A stretch of 64,000 bases of DNA from assembly GCA_944322745.1 (NCBI GenBank), contig CALUPV010000002.1, forward strand, positions 186,001 to 250,000. The letters run 5' to 3'. Under the pieces are notes generated by a model that ran no database searches, had not been told where the DNA came from, and worked only from the letters and a program-made list of their open reading frames with translations. Origin of the DNA: Candidatus Gastranaerophilales bacterium (lineage in GTDB: Bacteria; Cyanobacteriota; Vampirovibrionia; Gastranaerophilales; Gastranaerophilaceae). Numbering within the stretch: the stretch's first letter is position 1; each line of letters begins with the position of its first letter. Shown one piece after another: positions 7,610-16,151 of this stretch. Made by a program: the position numbers and the translations under genes.

Positions 7610-9631
7610 ATTAACATTAAGTCTATAATATCGGGAATTATAATTGTTTCAGGGTTAACTTCTTATTCTTTTGCAATGACTCCTGAAGCAAATCAGTATT
7701 ATCATAAAGCTTGTTCTTTATCTGATGAATCAAAATATGAAGAAGCTGTTGAACAATTGAATATTGCAATTAAAATATCTCCTGATGATGCTTTATTGTA
7801 TACAAAACTTGCCGGCATGTATTCTGAACTTTCTGATTGGGATAATGCTGTTGAATCTTATAAAAAAGCTTTGAAGTTAAGACCTAATGATGCTTTTATT
7901 TATATAAGTTTAGGCAATATATTTGAACAAATGCAAGATTATAAGAATGCATATACTGCATATAATCATGCTATGAAAATTTTTCCTGAATATAGGTATA
8001 ATTATCTAAATCTTGCAAGTGTAAAAACTCATTTAAAAGAAGATGAAGAAGCAATTAAATATTATCAAATGTTTCTTTCTTATTATCCGGATGCTTTAGA
8101 TGCAAGAGAAAATATGGCATCTATATATCTAAGAATGAATAAACCGCAAGATGCTGTTGAAATATATAATGATATTTATTTGAAGGATCCTGCTACATTT
8201 AAAGATTTTTCTAATTACGGTCTTGCATTATATAGAATTTCAGATTATGAAAATGCACAAAATATTCTTTTAAAAGCAATAAAAAAAGATAATAATGATT
8301 ATGTTGCAAGAGCAAATTTGGCTTATGTTTATTTAGCTCAAAATAAAGAAGATATGGCAATGAATGAATTTGCAAAGGTTTTGGAATTACAACCGGAGAT
8401 GACTTCAATTCGTTTTGATTATGCTAATTTACTTGCTGATAAAGAAAAATATGATGAAGCTATTATTCAATATAAAGAATACATAAAAGAAAATAAAGAT
8501 AATCCTGTTGCATATAGAAATGCTGGGATCCTATATGAAAAAAAAGGTGATTATGAAAACGCAATAAAAACTTTAGAAGAGGGTATTATTGCTGCGCCTA
8601 AGGATGTTGAGCTTAAAAAAGAACTTGCAAAATCATATCATTTGGCAAAACAGTATGACAAAGCTATTGCTATGTATGATTCTTTATTAGAACAAGATGC
8701 TGAAAATAATGAATTGATTTTGAATAAAGGTATTGCATATCATGCTCAAAAGAAATATTCTGAAGCAATTGCTTTGTATAAATCCGTCTTATTAAAAGAT
8801 TCAGAAGATAAAATCGCTAAAGATTATTTGCTAAAAGCATATATAGCACAAGGTGACTCGTTATGTGCAGAGGGGAATTATAAAAAAGCTATTAACAGTT
8901 ATGAATATGCTATTCAAATGGATTCAAATAATCCTGCTCTATATTTATGTATAGCTGATGCATATGAAAAGATTGGTTCTAAATCTAAAGTTATAGAATA
9001 TTATGAAAAAGCAATGGAAATAGCACCGGAAAATAGTGAAGTCTTGTCTTCTTATGCAAAATCTTTAACGAAGATGGATAAGACGGAAGATGCCAAGCTG
9101 GTTTATGAAAAGGCGCTGTCTGTTAATAGTGCCACTTCTGATGATAAATATAATTATTATATAGATATTGCTGATACATATTACAAAAATAAAAACTATC
9201 CGATGGCGTTGGCTGAATATAAAAAAGCTTTAGAAATAAAACCAAAAGATGAATATCTAAATATAAAATTAGGTAATACATATAAGGGTATGTCAAATTT
9301 AAGCAGTGCAATTGATTATTATAACAAGGCGATAGAAATTAATCCCAATAATCCTGATTCATATTTTAACAGTGGATTATGTCTTGCGGAATTAAATAAT
9401 TTGACTGCAGCAAAAGAAAAATTTTCTAAAGTTATAGAACTGAAATCTGATTATGCATATGCTTATTATGCATTAGGTCTTGCTTTTGAAAAAGAAGATA
9501 ATATTATGGAAGCAGTTAAGAACTACGAATATTTTATTGAATATACACAGGATAATAATCTAAAGAATAATATACGAAACAAGGTAAATAAACTAAAAAA
9601 AGATTTGCCTCAACCTGTGGATGTTGAATGA
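7610..9631 (+). CDS. Exported tetratricopeptide-repeat protein, apparent ATT start
   Basis: From about residue 25 to the end the protein is built of roughly 17 tandem 34-residue TPR units, with the usual Y-x-x-A-I-x-x-Y-x-x-A-L-x-x-x-P pattern. It is a scaffold likely to bind other proteins. The first ATG (7676) has no ribosome-binding site. Reading in frame upstream adds 22 codons from ATT at 7610. They encode a clear signal peptide (short Lys-containing start, Ile/Val-rich core, S-F-A at the cleavage point), and GGAGG sits 8 bases before the ATT. No ATG, GTG or TTG exists in frame between that site and 7676. I therefore place the start at ATT, as in infC of many bacteria. The next gene overlaps by four bases (ATGA), so the products are probably made together. 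Confidence 0.85.
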   Translation: MNIKSIISGIIIVSGLTSYSFAMTPEANQYYHKACSLSDESKYEEAVEQLNIAIKISPDDALLYTKLAGMYSELSDWDNAVESYKKALKLRPNDAFIYISLGNIFEQMQDYKNAYTAYNHAMKIFPEYRYNYLNLASVKTHLKEDEEAIKYYQMFLSYYPDALDARENMASIYLRMNKPQDAVEIYNDIYLKDPATFKDFSNYGLALYRISDYENAQNILLKAIKKDNNDYVARANLAYVYLAQNKEDMAMNEFAKVLELQPEMTSIRFDYANLLADKEKYDEAIIQYKEYIKENKDNPVAYRNAGILYEKKGDYENAIKTLEEGIIAAPKDVELKKELAKSYHLAKQYDKAIAMYDSLLEQDAENNELILNKGIAYHAQKKYSEAIALYKSVLLKDSEDKIAKDYLLKAYIAQGDSLCAEGNYKKAINSYEYAIQMDSNNPALYLCIADAYEKIGSKSKVIEYYEKAMEIAPENSEVLSSYAKSLTKMDKTEDAKLVYEKALSVNSATSDDKYNYYIDIADTYYKNKNYPMALAEYKKALEIKPKDEYLNIKLGNTYKGMSNLSSAIDYYNKAIEINPNNPDSYFNSGLCLAELNNLTAAKEKFSKVIELKSDYAYAYYALGLAFEKEDNIMEAVKNYEYFIEYTQDNNLKNNIRNKVNKLKKDLPQPVDVE

Positions 9632-10032
9632 AGAAAATAATTATAATATTATCTATATTGCCTTTATTGTTTTTATGTTCATTTAAAATAAAAGCAAAGC
9701 CATATGTACTTTTATCTTCAGGTACAATTTCTACGGATGCAACAAAAAGAATGGAACGAGTTTTTGTTGCGGGGCAAAGAATAAATTATGCACTGGTTGC
9801 ACCTGACGGATTTAAAAAACCCGGAGTTCGTCTTCAAATATCTAAACAGGATGATAAAACTTCGAATTGGGGATATTCTATTATACAGACTCGCGATATT
9901 TATTTAGATTTATCACAAAAAGCTTACCGTGATTATCTTTACCTTCAAAGACCCGGACGATATTATATACAATTTTTTTATCTTAGTAATAAAGATTATC
10001 CTTTTGCACGTTCGGAATTTTGGGTTCAATAA
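9628..10032 (+). CDS. Small exported protein of the TPR operon
   Basis: 134 residues with a signal peptide (about 1-22, ending near K-A-K). The mature part is about 110 residues, mostly beta by appearance, with many Tyr and Arg residues (for example a D-Y-L-Y-L-Q-R-P-G-R-Y-Y-I-Q pattern near 102-115). That is suggestive of a small beta-sandwich, but I recognise no family. Its ATG overlaps the stop of the TPR gene (ATGA), indicating translational coupling. It likely acts in the periplasm with the exported TPR protein. Function unknown. Confidence 0.75.
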   Translation: MKKIIIILSILPLLFLCSFKIKAKPYVLLSSGTISTDATKRMERVFVAGQRINYALVAPDGFKKPGVRLQISKQDDKTSNWGYSIIQTRDIYLDLSQKAYRDYLYLQRPGRYYIQFFYLSNKDYPFARSEFWVQ

Positions 10033-10449
10033 ATGTTTAATTTGTATAAATATATAGAATTTTATTTTAATCAGTTAAGTTCATCTAAATATATAAGAAA
10101 AGGAAAGTGTAACAGATGCGGTAAATGTTGCAGAAATATATTACTGTATGTTGAAGATGAACCAATCAAACACGAAGAACAATTTGAAAAAGTAAAAGAA
10201 TGGGAGAAACATTATAATAATTTCTATGTTTCCGGCAGAGCAGAAAATGGTGCTTTATTATTTACCTGTAAAGAAATTGATGATAATAATAAATGTAAAG
10301 TATACTTTTTTCGAGGTTTAGGTTGCCGAATGTATCCTAAAAAAGATACAAAATTTTTAATTAATGGCGGTAAACCTTTAGATGGTTGCGGATATTATTT
10401 TGAAACCAATAAAAACTTTAAATCATATTTCCTCAATAGACTTAAATAA
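10033..10449 (+). CDS. YkgJ-family cysteine-cluster protein
   Basis: 138 residues. The N-terminal C-x2-C-x2-C-C motif (about residues 31-38) and further cysteines at about 77, 91, 99 and 117 fit the YkgJ/UPF0153 family, whose members are thought to bind a zinc or iron-sulfur centre. A C-R-M-Y-P motif near residue 99 is typical. There is no signal peptide, so it is cytoplasmic. The ATG directly follows the TAA of the preceding gene, completing a three-gene operon. The family's biochemical role is not established; the link to an exported TPR protein is notable but unexplained. Its 3' end overlaps the convergent trmFO gene by 8 bases. Confidence 0.85.
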   Translation: MFNLYKYIEFYFNQLSSSKYIRKGKCNRCGKCCRNILLYVEDEPIKHEEQFEKVKEWEKHYNNFYVSGRAENGALLFTCKEIDDNNKCKVYFFRGLGCRMYPKKDTKFLINGGKPLDGCGYYFETNKNFKSYFLNRLK

Positions 10450-11761
10450 ATTTAGCTGATATTTCTTTTATCGTCGCAAGTGAACGTTTTGCTAACAGTT
10501 CATTCTTTAGTTTCTTATTTTTACGAGTTTTCTTATCCATCTCCATTTCTGCTAAAATACCCCAATTAGAGTTTATTGGTTGAAATGAAGTATGACCTTC
10601 AAAAGAAATGTAGTGCGTTAGTGCGCCTAAAACTGTTTCTTGAGGAAGTTCTATTAGTTTTTCGTTATTTATATATTTATGCATATTTATACCGGCAAGA
10701 AGTCCTGAAGCTATTGATTCTGTGTATCCTTCAGTACCAGTTATTTGTCCTGCAAAAAAGATATTTGGATTCCTTCTTGTTTGCAGTGTCGGATTCAATA
10801 CTTTGGGGCTATTTATAAAAGTATTTCTATGCATTACTCCATATCTTACGATATTTGCATTCTCAAGACCTGGGATTGATTGTATAAGCTCTTTTTGGCT
10901 TCCCCATTTTAAATTTGTCTGAAATCCTACCAGATTATATAAACTTGCTGATTTATTATCTTGTCTTAATTGTACTACAGCATAATTTTCTATACCTGTT
11001 CTTTCATCAACTAATCCAACAGGTTTTAATGGTCCATATCTGAGTGTATCTGTTCCTCTTGATGCTAAAACTTCGATTGGAAGACAAGATTCAAAAAATT
11101 TGGCATTTTTTTCAAATGCTTTTAGTTCAATCTTTGGTGCATTTATTAGAATATTATAAAAGTTCTCATATTCATCTTTATTCATCGGACAATTTATATA
11201 ATCAGCATCCCCTTTATTATATCTGTTTAAATAGAACGCTTTTTCAAAGTTAATTGAATCTTTTTCCACTATTGGTGCTATTGCATCAAAAAAGTGTAAA
11301 TATTCTTCGCCTAAAAATATTTTTATGTTGTTTGATAATGATTCAGATGTTAATGGTCCCGATGCTATTATTACTGGTATATTTTGGGGTATTTCTTTTA
11401 ATTCTTCTCTTATAACGTTAATATTTTTATTATTGTTGATTTTTTCAGTTACTTTTTCTGAAAAAAGTTCTCTGTCTATGGCTAAAGCTCCGCCTGCCGG
11501 AACTTGTGATTCAAATATAATAGGTATTAATTCACTTCCAAGTTCTTCCATTTCGTGTTTTAATAGACCTGAAGCATTTGTTATATCATAAGACCCCAGA
11601 CTGTTTGAACATACAAATTCTGCAAATTTATCCGTTTTATGGGCACCTGTCTGCTTATATGGTCTCATTTCATATAAATCTACTTTTATTCCTCTTTTTG
11701 CTAACTGAAGAGCTGCCTCACTTCCTGCCAGTCCTGCTCCGATTATAATCACTGCTTTCAT
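10442..11761 (-). CDS. trmFO: Methylenetetrahydrofolate-tRNA-(uracil-5-)-methyltransferase TrmFO
   Basis: 439 residues, standard for TrmFO, the folate- and FAD-dependent enzyme that makes m5U54 (ribothymidine) in tRNA. The N-terminal dinucleotide-binding motif G-A-G-L-A-G is at 8-13, followed by the family signature Y-E-M-R-P. Cys51 (E-F-V-C-S-N-S) and Cys226 (E-S-C-L-P-I-E) match the two functional cysteines of the B. subtilis enzyme (53 and 226). The C-terminal G-Q-I-T-G-T-E-G-Y-x-E-S motif is also intact. It is cytoplasmic. It is a single gene, converging with the YkgJ gene and divergent from the CpaE-like gene. Confidence 0.96.
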   Translation of the reverse strand: MKAVIIIGAGLAGSEAALQLAKRGIKVDLYEMRPYKQTGAHKTDKFAEFVCSNSLGSYDITNASGLLKHEMEELGSELIPIIFESQVPAGGALAIDRELFSEKVTEKINNNKNINVIREELKEIPQNIPVIIASGPLTSESLSNNIKIFLGEEYLHFFDAIAPIVEKDSINFEKAFYLNRYNKGDADYINCPMNKDEYENFYNILINAPKIELKAFEKNAKFFESCLPIEVLASRGTDTLRYGPLKPVGLVDERTGIENYAVVQLRQDNKSASLYNLVGFQTNLKWGSQKELIQSIPGLENANIVRYGVMHRNTFINSPKVLNPTLQTRRNPNIFFAGQITGTEGYTESIASGLLAGINMHKYINNEKLIELPQETVLGALTHYISFEGHTSFQPINSNWGILAEMEMDKKTRKNKKLKNELLAKRSLATIKEISAKFI

Positions 11762-11834
11762 TTCTGTTCCTCATTTTGTATGATTATCTCATAAAAATAT
11801 AGCCATTATATATAAAATGTTGTAATATTAAGGA

Positions 11835-12947
11835 ATGGAAGAGATAAGAATCTTAATCTTTGATGAAGAAGAACTTACAAAAACGCTTATTGAAAGTTAT
11901 TTAAAAGAATTAACTTTTCCTATTAAGCTGGAAAAGTATAATTCTTATGAAGAAGATTTTGTAAAAAATGTTAGTGAACATAAAATTATAATAGTTAACA
12001 TTAATAAGTATAATATTTCTATATTAAAATCAATTGAGGAATTATCAAAAGATAAAAAAAATAAATTTATTATTGTATCTTATGATAATTCAACGGATTT
12101 ACATGTTAAATCATTAAGGGCCGGCGCCCAGGAATTTTTATTAAAGCCCTTGGTAAAAGCAGATTTTGTTTATGCGTTACAAAAAATATATAATAAGGAA
12201 ATTATGGAATTTAATAAAAATTTGAATGGTAAAGTGTATACTGCTGTATCGGTAGAAAAAGGAATGGGCAAAACTACGTTTCTAATTAACTTGGCAAAAG
12301 AAATAGCTGATGCAAGTGGAGAAAAGGTTCTTTTAATTGATTTTAACAATGATATTAATGATCTTTCTTTTTTACTTAATATAGATATAGTATATAATAC
12401 TATCCATTATATGAATAACCTGACAGAAGAAAATGCTGATCAATTATTATCTAAAGTAACTTCATATAAAAAATCCTCTTTATATGTTATGGCAAACGGT
12501 TTTCTTCGAAAAGGCGGAGAAAAAATATCTGTTAGAAAAATTGATGATGTTCTGAATATCTTAAAAAGACATTATAAGTACATATTTTTGGATATAGACC
12601 CAACTGATGATAAATTAGAACGTGAGTTGGTAAGATTGTCGGATTATGTTTTTGTCATGATGAATTCAATGATAAGTTCCTTGGAAAAATTAAAGAATTT
12701 TCTGGAAATTATGTACAAAAGTAAAAATGTAAAACTTATACTAAATAAATATGAAACAAAGAATGTTGAGAAATTAGAGGAAATACAAACTTTTTTAAGT
12801 AAAGAAATTTATTGGGTAATTCCTAAAAACTTTATGGCAACGGGTACTGCATTAAATAATTCTAAGACATTAAAAGAAGTATCTCCGAATTTGGATATTG
12901 TTCAAGCATATATCCAATTGGCTAAAAAGATAATAAGCAGAGATTAA
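11835..12947 (+). CDS. CpaE/TadZ-like protein: pseudo-receiver domain plus MinD/ParA-type ATPase
   Basis: 370 residues. About 1-125 is a CheY-like receiver fold with the acidic pair at its start and G-A-x-E-F-L-x-K-P near residue 97-105. The phospho-acceptor position at the end of strand 3 is Asn (I-I-I-V-N), so it probably cannot be phosphorylated. About 133-360 is a MinD/ParA ATPase with a deviant Walker A (E-K-G-M-G-K-T-T, about 142-149) and a D-x-D motif near 253. CpaE/TadZ proteins position Tad/type IV pilus machinery at the pole. The next gene follows after 2 bases. No Shine-Dalgarno with proper spacing is seen; a TAATAT box lies six bases before the ATG, so the mRNA may be leaderless. 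Confidence 0.8.
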   Translation: MEEIRILIFDEEELTKTLIESYLKELTFPIKLEKYNSYEEDFVKNVSEHKIIIVNINKYNISILKSIEELSKDKKNKFIIVSYDNSTDLHVKSLRAGAQEFLLKPLVKADFVYALQKIYNKEIMEFNKNLNGKVYTAVSVEKGMGKTTFLINLAKEIADASGEKVLLIDFNNDINDLSFLLNIDIVYNTIHYMNNLTEENADQLLSKVTSYKKSSLYVMANGFLRKGGEKISVRKIDDVLNILKRHYKYIFLDIDPTDDKLERELVRLSDYVFVMMNSMISSLEKLKNFLEIMYKSKNVKLILNKYETKNVEKLEEIQTFLSKEIYWVIPKNFMATGTALNNSKTLKEVSPNLDIVQAYIQLAKKIISRD

Positions 12948-12949
12948 AA

Positions 12950-13861
12950 ATGAATTTAAAAGACAGACTTGATAATATTAAAAATACTAATCAAATTTCT
13001 ATTAAAGAAGAGAAAAGAACAGATATTTATTTTGATATTAATAATATTTTTGTTAATTATGATAAAATAAATGGTATTCTTTGTTCTATTATTAATCAAA
13101 AGAAAAATATTATTTTTATATCTGATAATTCCGTTGATAAGAATATTGTTGTTTCATTAATGCAGTCTGTATCAGGTAGTTCTGATATTGAAATATTGAA
13201 TTCTATAGATGAAAATATTTATAATTCATTCACAAAGATAAAGTTTATTTCTGATTCGTCTATAATACAAATTGTAAAAATATTTGAATATATTATATAT
13301 GGATATAGTTCTTTTATTTCTTTATTTAATTTGGCAAATGATGAAAATATAATAAATAAATTGAAAACAGTTATTGCTGTCAATTTTAGAAATTTAACAG
13401 AAGAAAATATTAATACTTTGATAGGCTGCTCTGATTCTTTTTTTGTTTCGATAGAAAAAGATGAAGACGGCTTATTTTTAGTTTCTAAAGTTCAAAAAAT
13501 AAATTATATTGAAAATATTATCTCATTGGATGTTATATATGATTATAAAAATGCAGATAAGAATGTCGAACAAAAATTTGTGGAAGAAGCTAAACCGGAA
13601 AATTCAGAAGAAGATAATTCATATATTGAAACTGAAAAAGACATATTAAAGAACGATATTCAATACCAAGAAACTGATTTTATTGAATCTGAAGATGATG
13701 ATTCTGTTATTCAAAATGAGCAAATAACAATTGATATCAATGAAGAAAAAAATGAAGAAAATTTAATAGACACTACAGATAATGTTGAAGAAAAACCTAT
13801 AATTAAAGTAAATAAGTATAGATTATTAAAAGAAAAAATTAAAAACAAACGAAATAAATGA
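12950..13861 (+). CDS. Acidic protein resembling a decayed CpaF/TadA ATPase domain
   Basis: 303 residues, coupled to the CpaE-like gene. About residues 25-205 follow the strand/helix pattern of a CpaF C-terminal domain: N-I-I-F-I-S-D at the place of the N-I-L-I-S-G-G Walker strand, S-F-I-S-L-F-N-L-A-N at the place of the S-x-x-T-I-H-A-N motif, and a D-G-L-F-L-V-S-K-V-Q-K-I strand near the end. The GKT of Walker A and the Walker B glutamates are absent, so no ATPase activity is expected. About 205-285 is a highly acidic disordered stretch and the last 15 residues are Lys-rich. The homology is my inference and weak. It could be an adaptor for the neighbouring ATPase. Confidence 0.6.
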   Translation: MNLKDRLDNIKNTNQISIKEEKRTDIYFDINNIFVNYDKINGILCSIINQKKNIIFISDNSVDKNIVVSLMQSVSGSSDIEILNSIDENIYNSFTKIKFISDSSIIQIVKIFEYIIYGYSSFISLFNLANDENIINKLKTVIAVNFRNLTEENINTLIGCSDSFFVSIEKDEDGLFLVSKVQKINYIENIISLDVIYDYKNADKNVEQKFVEEAKPENSEEDNSYIETEKDILKNDIQYQETDFIESEDDDSVIQNEQITIDINEEKNEENLIDTTDNVEEKPIIKVNKYRLLKEKIKNKRNK

Positions 13862-14099
13862 TATTTTTAATATAAATCATATAGAAAATATAGAGAATAA
13901 AAAAAAGATGGTTTATATATTTTTTTTAGTTGCACACTGAAACAATTGTTATATTTGATGTTTATTTTGTTGTTGATCTAAAGGTTTAGATTTTATATAG
14001 ATCTTTTTATATAGAAAAATTCATCGTTTTGTGGATGAGACGCCATGCTTATACATGTATATTAATAGTATAAACAGCGTATTTACAGGGAGTTCAGGT

Positions 14100-14816
14100 G
14101 TGTATATGAGAAGAACAATGGATTTTGCTAAAAAGACAAAAATTATTTTGGTAGATGATAATTTTGATCATTTGTTAGGTATTAGAGAACTGATTAATTT
14201 GGAAACAAATTTTGAAGTTATAGCTACAGCTACAAATGCAAACATTGCAATAAATTTAGTAAAAAAATATCAGCCGGATGTTGTTTTAATGGATATTAAT
14301 ATGCCGGAAAAAGATGGATTGACTGCGATTAGTGAAATTGAGAGATTGGGATTAGGGGTGAAAATCATCGCTTTGACAGGATATGACGATCCTGATTTGA
14401 TTTTTAGGGCAATGAAGATAGGTGCTAAGGGCTATATTTTAAAAACTATGGCTTCAGCTCAATTGATTTACGCTATAGAAGAGGTTATGCAAGGAAAAAT
14501 TTATTTGCCTTCAGGCCTATCTTCAAGATTTTTTGAATATTTTCAAAAAACATTCAAAGAAGAATCAAATAATACTGTTAACCAAGAAAATTTGCTTCAA
14601 TATTTAACTCAAAGAGAAGAAGAAGTTTTGGAATTATTGACTCAAGGTGTTACATATAAAGGTGTTGCGCAACAATTGTTTATTAGTGAAACAACTGTTA
14701 AAACTCACGTAAATAACATATTCCAAAAATTACAAGTTAATGATAGAACACAAGCTGTATTATATGCAATAAATAATGGATTTTTAAATAGAAAAAAATT
14801 AAAAATTGCTATATAA
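14100..14816 (+). CDS. NarL/FixJ-type response regulator with LuxR DNA-binding domain
   Basis: About 238 residues from the chosen start. The receiver domain has the D-D pair in I-L-V-D-D-N, phospho-acceptor Asp in V-L-M-D-I-N-M-P, a T-G-Y switch and K in I-L-K-T. The C-terminal LuxR-type helix-turn-helix (about 170-230) has the T-x-R-E-x-E-V-L and T-V-K-T-H-V-N-N-I motifs. Start choice: GTG at 14100 has AGGGAG seven bases upstream, and ATG at 14106 is the next option. An ORF back to 14031 exists, but it adds an atypical 23-residue leader. The histidine kinase gene begins 7 bases after the stop, so this is a two-component pair. About 240 bases of AT-rich DNA with no other gene precede it. Confidence 0.9.
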   Translation: MYMRRTMDFAKKTKIILVDDNFDHLLGIRELINLETNFEVIATATNANIAINLVKKYQPDVVLMDINMPEKDGLTAISEIERLGLGVKIIALTGYDDPDLIFRAMKIGAKGYILKTMASAQLIYAIEEVMQGKIYLPSGLSSRFFEYFQKTFKEESNNTVNQENLLQYLTQREEEVLELLTQGVTYKGVAQQLFISETTVKTHVNNIFQKLQVNDRTQAVLYAINNGFLNRKKLKIAI

Positions 14817-14823
14817 TTAGCTT

Positions 14824-16086
14824 ATGAAAAATAAATTTAACACACTTCATCAATATATTTTTGAATACTCTGTAAAAGAATATAGAAAAGAGACCATTAA
14901 TGGTCTCTTTCGTTCGATTTTACAACCGTTGATTTCAAATCAAAAAATAGAATCTTGTATATTAATGCGGTTAAATGATTTTGATGATAAAACTGCAATT
15001 ATAAAAAGGTTAAATTTTTCAGGGGCAAATATATTATATTATGGAGATAATTTAAAAGACTTAAATTATACAAATCAAGAAATTCAAGAAATATGGGGTA
15101 AAACTGAATTTCTTATTGTATTATCTCAAAGATATTCTTCTGCATTGATTTGGGATTATACACTTTCTGAAGTTCGTTCTTATTCTCCTGTATGTATGTT
15201 TTATAACTCTAAAATTATCACTGATATATCAAAAAAAATTCTTGAAAATTCAAAATATGATTATAAAGATTTATTGGTTAAATATGCTCCCGATAGGCGT
15301 GAAAATATAGTTCTTAACCAATCAATAGGTATGATTGCTTCTCTTTTAAATGAAAAAAATGAAGATATTATTTTTGGAGAGAAGGAAAAAGAAAATCTTG
15401 TTCCTGCAGATGACACAATTAAAACTGCTGAAATAGTATCCAATAATGCAAGATTTATTTCACATGAAATAAAAAATAATCTTTCTATTATTAATTTATA
15501 TTCAAAAATTTTAGAAAAAAGAATAGAGAATATAAAAGAATCAGAAGAAATAATGCAGTCTTTAAATAATGCAATTAGAAATATAACAACAGCATCAGAA
15601 AATGTTTCATCATTGATTTCTGATTTAAGATGTTTATCTTCTCCATATAAAACAGAAATAAGTGTTAAGAATATCATTTTGAATACAATTTCAATGTGCC
15701 AAGAAAAGGCAAATAATGCTGGTGTTAATATTACGGTTGATGATTTTGAAGATTATATAACAACTACAGATAAAACAAAACTTCAATGTGCTTTAATTAA
15801 TTTGATTTATAACGCAATTGAAGCTTGTAAGACATCTTGTCTTATAAATATAAGTTGTAGAGTCCAAAAAGATACAATAAAAATAAGTGTTAAAAATAAT
15901 GGTGAAATGATTTTACCTGAAAATCAATCAAAAATTTTTGAAAAGGACTATACAACAAAGGAAAAAGGTAATGGCCTTGGTCTTGCTATTTGTAAAGCGC
16001 AGATGAAGTTAGTAGGAGCTGATATAAATTTGGTAAATTCTGATGAAAAGATTACAGAGTTTGAGATTGTATTGCCTAAGATTTGA
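14824..16086 (+). CDS. Cytoplasmic sensor histidine kinase
   Basis: 420 residues with no membrane segment. The first 190 or so are an uncharacterised soluble input region. The dimerisation helix carries the H-E-I-K-N-N motif with phospho-accepting His214. The HATPase domain shows the N box (L-I-Y-N-A-I-E-A, near 325), a G1-like region and the G2 motif G-N-G-L-G-L-A-I (near 380). The spacing and the preceding NarL-type regulator indicate a cognate pair that senses an internal signal. A perfect 24-base palindrome lies 63 bases into the coding region and could attenuate expression of the kinase relative to the regulator. The signal is unknown. Confidence 0.88.
   Translation: MKNKFNTLHQYIFEYSVKEYRKETINGLFRSILQPLISNQKIESCILMRLNDFDDKTAIIKRLNFSGANILYYGDNLKDLNYTNQEIQEIWGKTEFLIVLSQRYSSALIWDYTLSEVRSYSPVCMFYNSKIITDISKKILENSKYDYKDLLVKYAPDRRENIVLNQSIGMIASLLNEKNEDIIFGEKEKENLVPADDTIKTAEIVSNNARFISHEIKNNLSIINLYSKILEKRIENIKESEEIMQSLNNAIRNITTASENVSSLISDLRCLSSPYKTEISVKNIILNTISMCQEKANNAGVNITVDDFEDYITTTDKTKLQCALINLIYNAIEACKTSCLINISCRVQKDTIKISVKNNGEMILPENQSKIFEKDYTTKEKGNGLGLAICKAQMKLVGADINLVNSDEKITEFEIVLPKI
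14887..14910. repeat. Perfect 24-bp palindrome inside the start of the kinase gene
   Basis: Twelve bases (AAAGAGACCATT) are followed directly by their exact reverse complement. As RNA this makes a GC-containing hairpin ending in CUUUC and then, after a short gap, UUUU. It lies within codons 22-29 of the kinase. It resembles an intrinsic terminator or attenuator placed inside a coding region. Confidence 0.7.
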
Positions 16087-16116
16087 TTTTAATATAAATA
16101 TTTTCCTTATATTTTC

Positions 16117-16145
16117 TTTTCAGTTGATAATTTAAATCGTATAAT
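16117..16145 (+). promoter_or_regulatory. Leaderless-type promoter of the UvrD-family helicase gene
   Basis: TATAAT (16140-16145) lies six bases before the ATG at 16152, so the expected transcript start is the A of the start codon. TTTTCA, 17 bases upstream, matches four of six -35 positions. No Shine-Dalgarno is present. Confidence 0.45.
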
Positions 16146-16151
16146 ATTCAT

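Noticed and set aside
7605-7628. GTG at 7605 as start for the TPR protein
   Set aside because: It is in another frame and reaches a stop after seven codons, so it cannot start the TPR protein.
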